Positions 43,280 to 53,394 are shown, counted from the first letter of the stretch. The stretch: DNA of 64,000 bases from Ligilactobacillus pabuli (GCF_022836475.1 NZ_BQXH01000008.1:1648-65647), one strand, 5' to 3'. A program made the numbers and translations. Notes: generated from the sequence alone by a model not told the origin.

Positions 43280-44698
43280 ATGACTTTACTAAATAGAAAC
43301 TTTTTATTAACTAATGACCCTGCAAAGAAGTTGTTTCATGAATTTACTGATAAGATGCCGATCATCGACTTTCATTGTCATTTAAGTCCACAGGAAATTT
43401 ATGAGAATAAAAATTATCCTAATTTGACTAGAATTTGGATCAATGATGGTAGTATTGGTGATCATTATAAGTGGCGCTTGATGCGTGCTAATGGCGTTCC
43501 TGAAGACCTGATCACGGGTGATGGTGATGATTATCAAAAGATGGTTGCTTGGTCTAAAACAATTGAAAAAGCAATTGGTAATCCTTTGTATGAATGGACA
43601 CACTTGGAATTACAACGTTTCTTTGGAATAACAGAAACATTTAGTAGTAAAAGTGTCAAAGAAATCTGGGATAAAGCAAATGAAATGCTGGCAACCGATG
43701 ATTTTAAGCCACGTAGTTTGATTAAGAATTCTAATGTAAAAGTTGTTTGCACGACTGATGATCCAGCTTCTGATTTACATTATCACGAGCTATTAGCACA
43801 GGAAGAACAAGAAAACGGTTTTCAAGTTTTACCAGCAATGCGTCCAGACAAGGCTTTTGCACTTGAAGAAGAAACCTATGGTAGTTACTTAAAAGAACTT
43901 GGTTCAGCAGCTAATGTTGATATCGTCGATTTTGATAGCTTAGTTGTAGCATTTGAACAAAGATTTAAATTCTTCAAGGAACATGGTGGTCGTTTATCTG
44001 ATCACGGGTTAAATACCTTCCATTTTGTCAAAACTGATGCTATTGAATTGAACCAAATTGTTTCTAAAGCAATCGCTAACAAAGAATTAACGCAACGCGA
44101 AGTTGATGCTTATAGTACAGGTTTGGTCGAGGCCTTGATGAAACTTAACAAGAAATTTAATTGGACAATGCAGTATCATATCAATGCTATTCGCAATGCT
44201 AATAAGCCAATGCTTGCTAAAGTTGGAGCCGATGCAGGATTTGATTCGATGGGAACCCAACCTGATATAGCTGGACAAATAATGAGTCTACTGACAGATG
44301 CACAAAATGACGACATTATTCCAAAGACAATCTTGTATTCTTTGAATCCTAATGACTGGATGCAATTGGCAACTGGGATGGGTGATTTTTACCAAGGTAG
44401 CGTTCAAAAAATGCAATTAGGCTGTGGCTGGTGGTTTAATGACACGAGAGAAGGCATGATTAATCAGTTGACTACAATGGCACAACAAAGTCTTTTAGCA
44501 AACTTTGTTGGAATGCTGACAGATTCACGTAGTTTCTTGTCTTATCCACGTCATGAGTATTTCCGGAGAGTACTATGTAACTTAATTGGCGAATGGGTAG
44601 AACGCGGGCAAGTTCCAGAAGATTATGAGTTTCTTGGTCAAATTGTAGAGGATATTTCCTACAATAATGCAAAAAACTATTTTGGATTTTTAAAGTGA
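43280..44698 (+). CDS. uxaC: Glucuronate/uronate isomerase
   Basis: UxaC converts glucuronate to fructuronate (or galacturonate to tagaturonate). The 472-residue TIM-barrel metalloenzyme has the N-terminal metal motif IIDFHCHLSPQEI around residues 29-41 and the C-terminal MLTDSRSFLSYPRHEYFRR near 410. Length matches the family. The next steps (UxuB, UxuA, KdgK, KdgA) are not in the window. The ATG follows AAAGGAG. Confidence 0.94.
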   Translation: MTLLNRNFLLTNDPAKKLFHEFTDKMPIIDFHCHLSPQEIYENKNYPNLTRIWINDGSIGDHYKWRLMRANGVPEDLITGDGDDYQKMVAWSKTIEKAIGNPLYEWTHLELQRFFGITETFSSKSVKEIWDKANEMLATDDFKPRSLIKNSNVKVVCTTDDPASDLHYHELLAQEEQENGFQVLPAMRPDKAFALEEETYGSYLKELGSAANVDIVDFDSLVVAFEQRFKFFKEHGGRLSDHGLNTFHFVKTDAIELNQIVSKAIANKELTQREVDAYSTGLVEALMKLNKKFNWTMQYHINAIRNANKPMLAKVGADAGFDSMGTQPDIAGQIMSLLTDAQNDDIIPKTILYSLNPNDWMQLATGMGDFYQGSVQKMQLGCGWWFNDTREGMINQLTTMAQQSLLANFVGMLTDSRSFLSYPRHEYFRRVLCNLIGEWVERGQVPEDYEFLGQIVEDISYNNAKNYFGFLK

Positions 44699-44788
44699 TA
44701 GTATTTATTGTTGTGGTCAAGTAATCATTGCATTAATACTGTAAGTAGTATGTAAGAACACTAAATTAAAATAAGGCTTAGCCATAAT

Positions 44789-44832
44789 GAGACCTATTTT
44801 CGGTATTTAACCGGAGATGGGTCTTTTGTTTT
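44789..44832 (+). terminator. Terminator after uxaC
   Basis: GAGACCTATTTTCGG pairs with CCGGAGATGGGTCTT using several G-U pairs, then TTGTTTTG. Confidence 0.75.
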
Positions 44833-44927
44833 GTCTACGTTTAAAAAGTGGGTAAATGATACTAATGAAGTGTGTTTATGACATTGCGAAAGCCCTTACT
44901 TAACACTTAAAATAACAAGTGAGATAA

Positions 44928-44953
44928 AGTAATCGTTTACAAAAAAGTAAACG
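44928..44953. promoter_or_regulatory. Operator and cre-like site upstream of rhaB
   Basis: CGTTTACaaaaaaGTAAACG is a perfect 7-6-7 palindrome (44934-44953), and the reverse complement of 44928-44941 (TGTAAACGATTACT) fits cre with one mismatch. The rhamnose regulator itself is not in the window. Confidence 0.6.
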
Positions 44954-44976
44954 GTGAGATTTAAGGGGATGAGAGA

Positions 44977-46467
44977 ATGTCAAAGACATACGTTGCGGTA
45001 GATATCGGTGCTTCCAGTGGACGACTGATGTTGGGCTATTCAACAGAAGGCAAACTACAGTTAAAAGAAGTCCATCGCTTCAAAAATGGTTTTGCTAAAA
45101 AAGAGGGCTATGATTGTTGGGATATTGACCACATCTTACAAGAGATTTTTACAGGACTTGAAAAAGTCAAAAAATTAGGTTTCCAAGATGTTGTACTAGG
45201 TATTGATACCTGTGCAGTTGACTATGTCTTAGTTGGTAAAGATGGTCAGCGTTTGAAGGATCCAGTTTCATATCGTGATGCACGGACGAAGGATTCAATA
45301 GCTAAGTTAACATCTGATTTATCCAAAGATTACATTTATGAAAAAACGGGGATCCAATTTTTGGATTTCAACACATTGTATCAGTTGTTTGAAGAAGATA
45401 AAGATTTATTGGCGAAAACAGACAAAATTTTGATGATTCCAGATTATATTGGGTATGTTTTGACTGGAAAGGCAGTGACAGAAGTTACTAACGCATCAAC
45501 CACCCAGATGTTAAGTCTGCGTGAAGGCCTGTTTGACCAGCATTTGTTAGATAAGGTCAATGTAACCCATGACCAGTTTCCAAAGCTTGTTGATCCTGGT
45601 ACCAATTTGGGAGCAGTGAGTGATCAATGGTATGAAAAATATGATTTACCAAGAAAAGTGAATGTAATTACGGTGGCAACACATGATACAGCTTCAGCTG
45701 TTGTTGGAACTCCTGCTACTGGCCAACGTTGGGCTTACTTGAGCTCAGGAACTTGGTCATTGATTGGAACGGAGCTAAACGTTCCAGAAAATGGTGAGAA
45801 AGCTTTTAAACATAATTATACCAATGAATGGGGTGCATATGGCACCTATCGTTTCTTGAAAAATATTATGGGACTATGGATCATTCAAAATGTTAAAGAA
45901 GAGTTGGATGATGACTATAGTTTTGCCGAGCTAGCAGAACTTGCAAGCCATGAGGAACCGTTCCAGCAATTGATCGATGTCAATGATGATCGTTTCCAAA
46001 ATCCAGCTAATATGATTCAAGAAATTCAGGCGTATTGCCAGGAAACAAACCAAGAGATTCCACAGACACCTGGAGAAATCGCAATGGCCGTTTATTCTAA
46101 TTTGTCCCTATACTATGCCAATGAACTGGCAGTGTTAGGGGATATTCTAGGCTATAAGATCGACGATTTGAATATTGTTGGCGGTGGTTCAAACGTTGCT
46201 TTGATGAATCAATTAACGGCAACAATCGCTGGAGTAAATGTCTACGCAGGACCTTCAGAAGCGACAGCAATTGGTAATATCATTGTCCAAATGATTGCTC
46301 AGGGAGATATTTTGAATGTTTACTTGGCTAGAAGAATCATTGCTGATTCATTCCCAATTAAAAAGTACACTCCAGGACAAGAACCATTCGCGGCTAAATT
46401 AACTGAGTATCAGGATTTTTTAAAGAAAACTAAGGAAAAAACTGTTGAAGGAGGAATGTTAGCATGA
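44977..46467 (+). CDS. rhaB: Rhamnulokinase
   Basis: The 496-residue FGGY-family kinase phosphorylates L-rhamnulose at C1. It begins [20 protein letters not shown] and contains [15 protein letters not shown] near residue 232 and the C-terminal nucleotide site [14 protein letters not shown] near 408. ATG follows AGGGGATG. The stop region overlaps the rhaM start by four bases (ATGA). Confidence 0.94.
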   Translation: MSKTYVAVDIGASSGRLMLGYSTEGKLQLKEVHRFKNGFAKKEGYDCWDIDHILQEIFTGLEKVKKLGFQDVVLGIDTCAVDYVLVGKDGQRLKDPVSYRDARTKDSIAKLTSDLSKDYIYEKTGIQFLDFNTLYQLFEEDKDLLAKTDKILMIPDYIGYVLTGKAVTEVTNASTTQMLSLREGLFDQHLLDKVNVTHDQFPKLVDPGTNLGAVSDQWYEKYDLPRKVNVITVATHDTASAVVGTPATGQRWAYLSSGTWSLIGTELNVPENGEKAFKHNYTNEWGAYGTYRFLKNIMGLWIIQNVKEELDDDYSFAELAELASHEEPFQQLIDVNDDRFQNPANMIQEIQAYCQETNQEIPQTPGEIAMAVYSNLSLYYANELAVLGDILGYKIDDLNIVGGGSNVALMNQLTATIAGVNVYAGPSEATAIGNIIVQMIAQGDILNVYLARRIIADSFPIKKYTPGQEPFAAKLTEYQDFLKKTKEKTVEGGMLA

Positions 46468-46781
46468 CAGTTAGACTAGCACAACTGATGCATGTTTATC
46501 CGGATCAATATGATGAATACGAACGGCGTCATAATAACTTGTTCCCAGAGATGCGCCAGGCTTTGAAAGATGCAGGTGCACATAATTATTCGATTTATTT
46601 GGACAAAAAAACTGGTAATTTATTTGCCTATCTCGAAGTAGATGACTTGGAAAAGTACAACCAAATTTCTGAAATGGATGCTTGTAAAAAATGGTAGGCA
46701 TACATGGAACCAATTATGGATACTAACCCGGATCAAAGTCCAGTTGCAATTGATTTGCACGAAGTATTTCACTTAGATTAA
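46464..46781 (+). pseudogene. rhaM: L-rhamnose mutarotase interrupted by an in-frame TAG
   Basis: RhaM interconverts rhamnose anomers and is about 104 residues. The frame [20 protein letters not shown]... is normal until ACKKW, then TAG (46695-46697) replaces what is usually a second tryptophan (TGG); the same frame continues AYMEPIMDTNPDQSPVAIDL to TAA 46779. A single G-to-A change explains it. The truncated 77-residue product lacks the C-terminal helix and active-site tyrosine region. Confidence 0.85.
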
Positions 46782-46806
46782 AAATTCAAGGAGATGTTTT
46801 TGTATT

Positions 46807-48078
46807 ATGGTTAAATCTGAAACAGTTGAAAAAGCATATGAAGCAGCTAAAGAACGTTACGCTGAATTAGGTGTTGATACAGAACAAGCAATGGAACAAT
46901 TAAAGAAAGTTAAACTTTCAGTTCATTGCTGGCAAGGAGACGATATTCATGGTTTCGTTAATCCTGAAGCTGAATTAACTGGTGGAATTGGTGTTAGTGG
47001 TGATTATCCTGGGATGGCTCGGATACCTGATGAATTAACAGGTGATTTGCATGAAGCTTTGTCATTGATTCCTGGTAGCCATAAAGTTGCTTTGCATACA
47101 TTGTATGCTGTAACTAACAAGAAGAAGGACTTCGATGAAATTGGACCAGAAGACTTCAAATATTGGGTTGACTGGGCTAAACAAGAAGGCATTGGTTTGG
47201 ATATGAACCCAACTTTCTTCTCACATCCGAAGCTCAAACAAAACTTTACCTTGGCTAGTCCAGAAAAAGATATTCGTGATTTCTGGGTTCGTGTGGGTAA
47301 ACAATCACGTGCAATTGCCAACTACTTTGGTGAAGAATTAGGCCAACAGTCAGTCAATAACTTTTGGATGCCAGATGGCTTTAAAGACAATCCAATTGAT
47401 AAATTGACACCTCGTTTGCGGATGATCGATGCTTTGGACGAAATCATCAATGATGGCGAATATGACGAAAAGAACACGATTGAAGCTTTTGAAGGTAAGT
47501 TATTTGGAACCGGAGTAGAATCCTACACAGTTGGTTCCCATGAATTTTATGATAACTATGCTTTAACACGTAACAAGTTATGGACAATTGATGCTGGGCA
47601 CTTCCATCCAACAGAGGATGTTTCTGACAAATTTACAGCCTTCTTACCATTTGGTGGTAAAGGTTTGATGTTACACGTTTCTCGTCCAGTTCGTTGGGAT
47701 AGTGATCACGTTGTTATTTTTGACGAAGCATTGCAACGAATCACTCGTTCATTGGTTCGTGACAATCTCTTAGACAAGACTAATATTGGACTAGATTTCT
47801 TCGATGCAACAATCAACCGGACATCTGCTTGGGTCGTTGGGGCTCGTGCAACGCAAAAGGCCTTATTACAAGCAATGTTGGCACCAATTGATGATTTGAA
47901 AGAAGCCGAATTACACTATGACTTTACTAAACGTTTGGCAGTTACTGAAGAATTGAAATCATATCCATTTGGTGCTGTTTGGGATGAATTCTGTCTTAGA
48001 AATGATGTACCAGTTGGTACTGATTGGTTAGGCAACATTCGTCAATACGAAAAAGACGTGCAATTTAAGCGAATTTAA
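46807..48078 (+). CDS. rhaA: L-rhamnose isomerase
   Basis: The 423-residue metalloenzyme converts L-rhamnose to L-rhamnulose. LSVHCWQGDDIHGFVNPEAE at residues about 38-57 is the RhaA signature; metal ligands lie in LDMNPTFFSHPK and IDAGHFHPTEDVSDK. ATG follows AAGGAGATG. It is intact, unlike rhaM and rhaD on either side. Confidence 0.95.
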   Translation: MVKSETVEKAYEAAKERYAELGVDTEQAMEQLKKVKLSVHCWQGDDIHGFVNPEAELTGGIGVSGDYPGMARIPDELTGDLHEALSLIPGSHKVALHTLYAVTNKKKDFDEIGPEDFKYWVDWAKQEGIGLDMNPTFFSHPKLKQNFTLASPEKDIRDFWVRVGKQSRAIANYFGEELGQQSVNNFWMPDGFKDNPIDKLTPRLRMIDALDEIINDGEYDEKNTIEAFEGKLFGTGVESYTVGSHEFYDNYALTRNKLWTIDAGHFHPTEDVSDKFTAFLPFGGKGLMLHVSRPVRWDSDHVVIFDEALQRITRSLVRDNLLDKTNIGLDFFDATINRTSAWVVGARATQKALLQAMLAPIDDLKEAELHYDFTKRLAVTEELKSYPFGAVWDEFCLRNDVPVGTDWLGNIRQYEKDVQFKRI

Positions 48079-48119
48079 GTCATAGATTATCCTGAAAATT
48101 TATAGGAGGAACAGAGAAT

Positions 48120-48952
48120 ATGAGTAGTTTCAAAGATTCAAAGTATGTTAAAAAGGTTTGCAGTATTACACAGGCATCATATCAGCATGGCTGGGATGAA
48201 CGAAACGGCGGCAACGTTTCTCTTCGATTAACCGATGAAGATTTAACTGACTTCGACGATATTTCAGAAGTTAAGCGCACCATTGATTTAGGTTTTGATG
48301 CGTCAACATTAGCTGGCAACTATTTCTTGGTTACAGCAACTGGCCGGTATTTTAGAAATGTGATTTCACAACCAGAACTTGATTTAGGTTTAGTTAAAAT
48401 CAAGGAAGACGGTCAACACGCTGACTTGTTGTGGGGCTACGAAGATGGTGCAGCACCAACTTCAGAATTTCCTAGCCACTTAATGTCTCATATTGAACGT
48501 CTAAAAGTGGACGCTAATCAAAGAGTTGTAATGCATTGTCATCCAACCAACGTGATTGCATTGTCATTCACGCAGGATTTAGATGAACGCAGCATTACTC
48601 GCTTATTGTGGAAGATGCAAGCTGAATCATTGGTTGTGTTCCCTGAAGGAATTGGTATCATTCCTTACATGACTCCAGGTACGAATGAAATTGGACAAGC
48701 AACTTCTGAAAAAATGGCAGATTTCAGAACTGTGATCTGGCCACATCACGGAATCTTTGGCACTGGTGATGATTTGGATGAAGCATTTGGATTGATTGAA
48801 ACAGTTGAAAAGCAGCGACGATTTATTCACAAATTTGTGCCCAGGGTGGAAAAATTAAACAAGAAATTACTGATGAACAGTTACGTGAATTGGCTAAGGC
48901 ATTTGGTGTAACAGCTAATCCGAAGTATTTACCTGAAACGGTTGTACGTTAA
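48120..48952 (+). pseudogene. rhaD: Rhamnulose-1-phosphate aldolase, frameshifted near the C-terminus
   Basis: RhaD splits rhamnulose-1-P into dihydroxyacetone phosphate and lactaldehyde. The first ~230 residues are normal, with zinc ligands in VMHCHPTN near 139 and WPHHGIFG near 206. After VEK the frame is lost at the A-run 48810-48813; with one extra A it reads [19 protein letters not shown] and continues to KYLPETVVR and TAA 48950. As it stands, the frame ends at 48911 with an unrelated tail. Activity may be partly retained because catalytic residues precede the shift. Confidence 0.87.
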
Positions 48953-48963
48953 GTTTTGACAAC

Positions 48964-49001
48964 AAAAGCGGTGATGCAGGAAATGCATGATCGCTTTTTG
49001 T
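48964..49001 (+). terminator. Terminator of the rhamnose operon
   Basis: AAAAGCGgtgATGCA and TGCATgatCGCTTTTT form an imperfect stem with T-run. Confidence 0.65.
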
Positions 49002-49018
49002 TTAGGAAGGAGAAAATC

Positions 49019-49627
49019 ATGCAGACAGAAAAAGAAAAATTTTTAGCTGGTAAGCCGTATTATATTATGGATTCACAGTTAGCTGCCGATGAAACAAACG
49101 CACGGAGATTGTGTAAGCAAATTAATGAACTAGATGATCAACAAGTCTTGGAAAAAGATTGTTTAGTTAGAAAACTGTTTGGTTCTGTCGGTAAAAGTCC
49201 TTACGTCCAACCTAATTTCCGGTGCGATTTTGGCTATAACATTCATGTTGGCGATTATTTTCTGTGCAATTATGATTGTGTGATCCTAGATATTGCGCCA
49301 GTCACGATTGGGAATCATTGTTTTATGGGACCTAAAGCACAGATTTATGCAGCTGATCACCCACTTGATCCAGTTTTACGGGGCAACTTCATTGGAACTA
49401 GTCAGCCAGTCATGATTGGAGATAATGTTTGGCTAGGTGCCAGCTCTGTTGTTTTACCGGGGGTTACACTGGGGAACAACGTGGTAGTTGGTGCTAACTC
49501 TACTGTGACTGAATCTTTTGGAGACGACGTCATTATCGCTGGATCTCCAGCAAGAGTGATAGGAAAACGACCAGCCACAGGCTATGAGACTGGGCAAATT
49601 GTAGCTAATCATCTTTTTAGCGACTAA
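49019..49627 (+). CDS. Sugar O-acetyltransferase (maltose/galactoside acetyltransferase type)
   Basis: The 202-residue left-handed beta-helix enzyme transfers acetyl from acetyl-CoA to a sugar hydroxyl. It has the N-terminal Mac domain (KEKFLAGKPYYIMDSQL) and hexapeptide repeats ending VVLPGVTLGNNVVVGANS; the catalytic histidine is in AADHPLDP near residue 118. ATG 49019 follows AAGGAG; a longer frame runs back into the rhaD end. Role in detoxifying non-metabolised sugars is inference. Confidence 0.88.
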   Translation: MQTEKEKFLAGKPYYIMDSQLAADETNARRLCKQINELDDQQVLEKDCLVRKLFGSVGKSPYVQPNFRCDFGYNIHVGDYFLCNYDCVILDIAPVTIGNHCFMGPKAQIYAADHPLDPVLRGNFIGTSQPVMIGDNVWLGASSVVLPGVTLGNNVVVGANSTVTESFGDDVIIAGSPARVIGKRPATGYETGQIVANHLFSD

Positions 49628-49654
49628 GTCAATACTTCAAGGGAGAGAGTGTAA

Positions 49655-50560
49655 ATGGCGGTTTTTGGACAGGTAATGTTACCAGTTTTGCTCATCTTTT
49701 TAGTAGGATTTATTTTCCAGAAAATCTTTACTTTGGAAATCAAGCCACTGTCGACACTGGCGCTTTACTTGTTATTGCCGTTTCTAGTCTTTAAAACTTT
49801 TTATGAAGCACGACTTAATCAGGGCTTTTTAAATGTTATTTGGGCCTCACTACTGATTATGCTAGGGTTACTGGTATTGGGAATAGCGATTGGTAAAGTG
49901 TTTAAATTTGACCGGCAAAAGCTATGTAGTTTTTTGTTAGCAACAGTTTTTCCAAATAGTGGTAACTATGGTCTGCCAATCATTATGTTTGCTTTTGGTC
50001 AGAAAAGTGTTGACTATGCGATGGCAATTATGGTTTTCCATAACATCTTAATGGGCGTGGTAGGTGTTTACATTGCAGCTGCGGCAAATCAGAGCGGTAA
50101 GCATGGACTTAAAGCAGCGGGAATGGCGATTTTGAAACAGCCGATGAATTATGTGATCTTGCCGGCAATTTGGTTGAATTATTATCAAATTAAAGTCCCC
50201 GTTAATTTGATGAAGAGTGTGGGCATGATTGGCAATATCACGATTCCTTTGATTATGTTGTTTTTAGGGATGCAACTAGCCGGTGTAACGGTCAAAAATG
50301 TGTCGTTTAGTGATGTTAGTGTGGCACTGGTTGTTCGTTTGCTAGTGTCTCCATTGTTAGCGTACGGGATTTGTTTGATGTTTGGCTTGAGTCCAATTAT
50401 CACAGCGGTGATTGTGGTTATGTCAGCAATGCCTGGCGCTGCTAATACAACAATGTATGCTATTCAATATGATGCACAACCTGATTTTGTGGCAACATGT
50501 ACCTTAATTAGTACTCTGTGCAGTGTGGTTACACTGACAGTCTTACTGAATATATTTTAG
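49655..50560 (+). CDS. AEC family transporter (auxin efflux carrier/malate permease-like)
   Basis: The 301-residue membrane protein has about ten helices in the AEC inverted-repeat layout, with FPNSGNYGLPIIMFAFG near residue 103 and the C-terminal AMPGAANTTMYAIQYDA near 258. In lactic acid bacteria such carriers move malate or related acids. It is 28 bases after the acetyltransferase. The stop is directly followed by the left copy of a 23-bp direct repeat. Confidence 0.85.
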   Translation: MAVFGQVMLPVLLIFLVGFIFQKIFTLEIKPLSTLALYLLLPFLVFKTFYEARLNQGFLNVIWASLLIMLGLLVLGIAIGKVFKFDRQKLCSFLLATVFPNSGNYGLPIIMFAFGQKSVDYAMAIMVFHNILMGVVGVYIAAAANQSGKHGLKAAGMAILKQPMNYVILPAIWLNYYQIKVPVNLMKSVGMIGNITIPLIMLFLGMQLAGVTVKNVSFSDVSVALVVRLLVSPLLAYGICLMFGLSPIITAVIVVMSAMPGAANTTMYAIQYDAQPDFVATCTLISTLCSVVTLTVLLNIF

Positions 50561-50562
50561 TA

Positions 50563-50585
50563 AAAAAAGGCGGTAAATTCTGTTC
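50563..50585 (+). repeat. 23-bp direct repeat, left copy
   Basis: AAAAAAGGCGGTAAATTCTG then TTC; identical to 60001-60023. At 60001 these bases are the left half of a terminator; here the matching right half is absent and unrelated sequence follows. 50586-50755 is AT-rich with no supported gene. Confidence 0.85.
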
Positions 50586-50755
50586 CGGAAATTTTTTAAT
50601 TGACCTTACTCATTTTGAATAGGTTCAGCATCAATTAGCATTAATCCAAGTTTGTTTGAAATTGTTTCTTTGTCCATTATTCAGGAAAATATTTTTTTAT
50701 AATGTCGATATTTTTTCCTTTTTTTAAGAGTTTTAAACCTCCGTAATGCCTAATG

Positions 50756-50866
50756 TGATAGCGTTTTCTTAGATCCTATAAATATTACTTATACCGATGT
50801 TAATTCGGATTAAGTTGTTAAACATATAAAACCAGGATAAACTAAAAATCGTTGAAAGCGTTAACA
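50756..50866 (+). promoter_or_regulatory. Promoter with two cre sites upstream of acyl-CoA dehydrogenase 1
   Basis: TTGTTA (50815-50820) and TAAACT (50838-50843) with a 17-base spacer. TGAAAGCGTTAACA (50853-50866) is a perfect cre match just downstream of the expected start; TGATAGCGTTTTCT (50756-50769) is a second, with one mismatch. CcpA control is therefore likely. Confidence 0.8.
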
Positions 50867-50906
50867 ACAGTATCCGTTCAAATCAAAAATAATGGAGGCA
50901 ATACAG

Positions 50907-52115
50907 ATGGCTGATAAGAAACAAGAAATTTTAAAGGAATTGTATCCTGAAGATATTTACTCATATGCAAGCAAGTTGACTTTAGGTGAAGCTGAAGTTT
51001 TGCAACAAACACGTCAAATTATTGAAAAAGAATTACGACCAGTGATCAATGAGTATTGGGAAAAAGCAGAATTTCCGTTTGAACAATTTTATAAATTAGC
51101 TGATGCTGGTATTATGAATAACCCTAAGTTATTTGAGGGTAGAGAAAATGCACAAAAACCAAGAGAGATCTACAATGCATTCCTCTATTATGAATTAGCA
51201 CGTTTTGATTCTTCTGTTGCTACGTTCTATACTGTTCATGGTGGTCTTGGTTACAACACGATTCTTTTAGGTGGAGATGAACGCCAAGTAAAAGAATTTG
51301 CACCAAAAGTTGCTAACTTTGAATGGCAAACATGTTTTGCACTGACTGAACCAGACCACGGTTCAGATGTTGCTGGCGGTTTAGCTACAACTGCTAAGCG
51401 TGAAGGAGATCATTGGGTTTTGAATGGGGAAAAACGTTGGATCGGTGGAGCAGATACCGCTGATATTATCCCTGTCTTTGCCCGTGACGTTGAAGATCAC
51501 AAAATCAAATGTTTTGTTGTTCGTAAAGGGGCTAAAGGTTACAATGCAGTTCCTGTTCCACGTAAAGTATCATTGCGTGCAATACAAAATGCACATATTA
51601 CGCTTGAAGATGTTGTAGTTCCTGAAGAGGATCGATTACAAAACATTAACGGATTTAAAGATGTGGCCAATATTTTGATTCATACTCGCGCTGATGTTGC
51701 TCATATTGCAACAGGTATGACAGGTGGGGCTTATGCAGCTACTGTTAAAGTTGCTAAAGAAAGAGATCAATTTGGTAAGAAAGTTGGACATTTCCAGATT
51801 ACACAAGAAAAATTGGCACGGATGTTGGCTAATGTTACTTCAGCACTTTCATTCTCAGTACGTATCTCAGAATTGATGGATGAGGGACAATATGAAATGG
51901 TTAATTCAGCTTTAGCTAAAATGAATAATGCTTTGGTAATGAGAGATACAGTCGCTTTGGGTCGTGGCATTGTTGGTGGTAATGGTATTACTTTGGATAC
52001 TGATATTGGTCGTTTCTTTGCTGATGCAGAAGCAATTTATACTTATGAAGGAACTCATGAAGTTAATGCTTTGATTGTTGGTCGTGAAATTGTAGGTAAA
52101 GGTGCATTTGTTTAA
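50907..52115 (+). CDS. Acyl-CoA dehydrogenase 1 (glutaryl-CoA dehydrogenase-like)
   Basis: The 402-residue FAD enzyme oxidises (or, with low-potential donors, reduces) a short acyl-CoA. Family motifs are ALTEPDHGSDV near 148, WVLNGEKRWIGG near 170 and catalytic Glu381 in YTYEGTHEVNALIVGREI, a pattern closest to the glutaryl-CoA dehydrogenase clade. I chose ATG 50907 after GGAGG; ATG 50892 contains the ribosome-binding site. It is transcribed alone, before a terminator. No electron-transfer flavoprotein genes are in the window. It may act on butyryl-CoA or glutaryl-CoA. Confidence 0.87.
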   Translation: MADKKQEILKELYPEDIYSYASKLTLGEAEVLQQTRQIIEKELRPVINEYWEKAEFPFEQFYKLADAGIMNNPKLFEGRENAQKPREIYNAFLYYELARFDSSVATFYTVHGGLGYNTILLGGDERQVKEFAPKVANFEWQTCFALTEPDHGSDVAGGLATTAKREGDHWVLNGEKRWIGGADTADIIPVFARDVEDHKIKCFVVRKGAKGYNAVPVPRKVSLRAIQNAHITLEDVVVPEEDRLQNINGFKDVANILIHTRADVAHIATGMTGGAYAATVKVAKERDQFGKKVGHFQITQEKLARMLANVTSALSFSVRISELMDEGQYEMVNSALAKMNNALVMRDTVALGRGIVGGNGITLDTDIGRFFADAEAIYTYEGTHEVNALIVGREIVGKGAFV

Positions 52116-52161
52116 GCTTAACGAACATAAGCATGTATATTAACTAGAATAATGTTCATAT

Positions 52162-52193
52162 AAAAAGGATCTGAAAATTTCAGGTCCTTTTTT
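52162..52193. terminator. Bidirectional terminator
   Basis: AAAAGGATCTGA and TTCAGGTCCTTTTTT form a stem between acyl-CoA dehydrogenase 1 and the convergent LysR gene. Confidence 0.85.
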
Positions 52194-52206
52194 CTATGTT
52201 TAAATT

Positions 52207-53106
52207 TTAGAGTGGCTGGTAAAAATGGTCGATAATATCATTGAAGACGTAGTTTTCGATTGCGCTATATTTGTTTTTTATCGGTCTGCAAAGGTGAAAG
52301 TTAAACGGAATATAATTTTTGAATTTTTTACAGGAAAAATAATCTTTATCAATATATTTTTCTACAGGTCGTGGAATAATAGATACGACATCTGTTGCTT
52401 TAGTTATATCAATTAAATAATCCCATGAAGATGAAGTGAAAGTTATTTGATTTTTTAAATTATTTGCCGCTAATTCATCTTCCAGTAAAGAATAGGTCAT
52501 GAAATCCTTATTGAATGTTCCAAGTGGATATTTTTTAAGATCTTTCCAGCTTATTACGTCTTTTTGAGCAAGAGGATGATTTTTATCCATAAAAGCTGAC
52601 ATTTCATCAATTTGTATGACATGTTGTTCATAATTTTTAGTGTCTAAGTTAGTTGGTTCAATTAAGATGGCAATGTCAATTTCATCATTGATTAACTTTC
52701 GACGTATCCCATTACTTCCTCCTTCAGTGATTTCTAACTGGGCCTCTGGTCTTTTTTTTAGCAATGTTGGAAAAAATTTAGAAAAATAGACGCGGAGGAT
52801 TAAGGAAGGGATACCTATTCTGATAGTTCCTTTTTGTTTTAAGGATTCGATTCGAACCATTTCTTCCATCTTTTCATATTGAGCGATGATTCTTAAACCG
52901 TATTCATAAATTTTTTCACCAGCACGAGTGAGGGAAGATAAACGTCCTTTTTTCCTATGAAATAAAAGAATATCGTTATCATATTCAAAATTGGAAATAA
53001 ATTGGCTGAGAGCAGATTGACTAATATGGATTTTTTTAGAAGCAAGCGATAAATTATAATCGCATTCAACTATGTTTATAAAATAACCTAATTGGATAAT
53101 GTCCAT
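52207..53106 (-). CDS. LysR-family transcriptional regulator
   Basis: The 299-residue regulator has the N-terminal winged helix (LASKKIHISQSALSQFISNF around residues 21-40) and a type 2 periplasmic-binding effector domain (GTIRIGIPSLILRVYFSKFF near 95). It diverges from the thiolase operon, the usual LysR arrangement, so it is probably the activator of that operon. The ligand may be an acyl-CoA or short fatty acid; that is inference. Confidence 0.87.
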   Translation of the reverse strand: MDIIQLGYFINIVECDYNLSLASKKIHISQSALSQFISNFEYDNDILLFHRKKGRLSSLTRAGEKIYEYGLRIIAQYEKMEEMVRIESLKQKGTIRIGIPSLILRVYFSKFFPTLLKKRPEAQLEITEGGSNGIRRKLINDEIDIAILIEPTNLDTKNYEQHVIQIDEMSAFMDKNHPLAQKDVISWKDLKKYPLGTFNKDFMTYSLLEDELAANNLKNQITFTSSSWDYLIDITKATDVVSIIPRPVEKYIDKDYFSCKKFKNYIPFNFHLCRPIKNKYSAIENYVFNDIIDHFYQPL

Positions 53107-53323
53107 GTTGTTGCCTCCTGTTTTAATAATATAGTTTTATTTTAGCTTATTTTTGTTTTTTTTCATAACTCGTATTAGAGATATGAAGCATATTTTCTTT
53201 AAAAATATCATAATTTCAGAAGCCTATAAGTTTTTCTAATACCTCCAATAAGTTGTTATAACGGCAAAGAGAGCGATTTCTGTTTATTTCCTGAGTAAAA
53301 GTTAGTAAAATAAAAGCGTGTTA

Positions 53324-53366
53324 AGTTAACGCTTACTTTTAAACATTTTTGAACGGATGCTATAAA
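53324..53366 (+). promoter_or_regulatory. Thiolase operon promoter region with cre-like site
   Basis: TATAAA (53361-53366) is a good -10 but there is no clear -35, as in activator-dependent promoters. AGTTAACGCTTACT (53324-53337) is, in reverse, cre with mismatches only at the two end bases. TTTGAACGGAT (53347-53357) occurs inverted upstream of acyl-CoA dehydrogenase 1 (about 50872-50882). Confidence 0.55.
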
Positions 53367-53394
53367 TATAGTGATTAACTTAGGAGGAAATATT

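Noticed and set aside
46695-46697. Stop-codon readthrough or recoding in rhaM
   Set aside because: TAG is not associated with any recoding element here, and a single G-to-A change from the usual TGG explains it.
50606-50677. 23-codon minus-strand ORF (MDKETISNKLGLMLIDAEPI...) in the AEC-ACAD1 gap
   Set aside because: No ribosome-binding site, promoter or neighbouring context; could be chance or a gene remnant.
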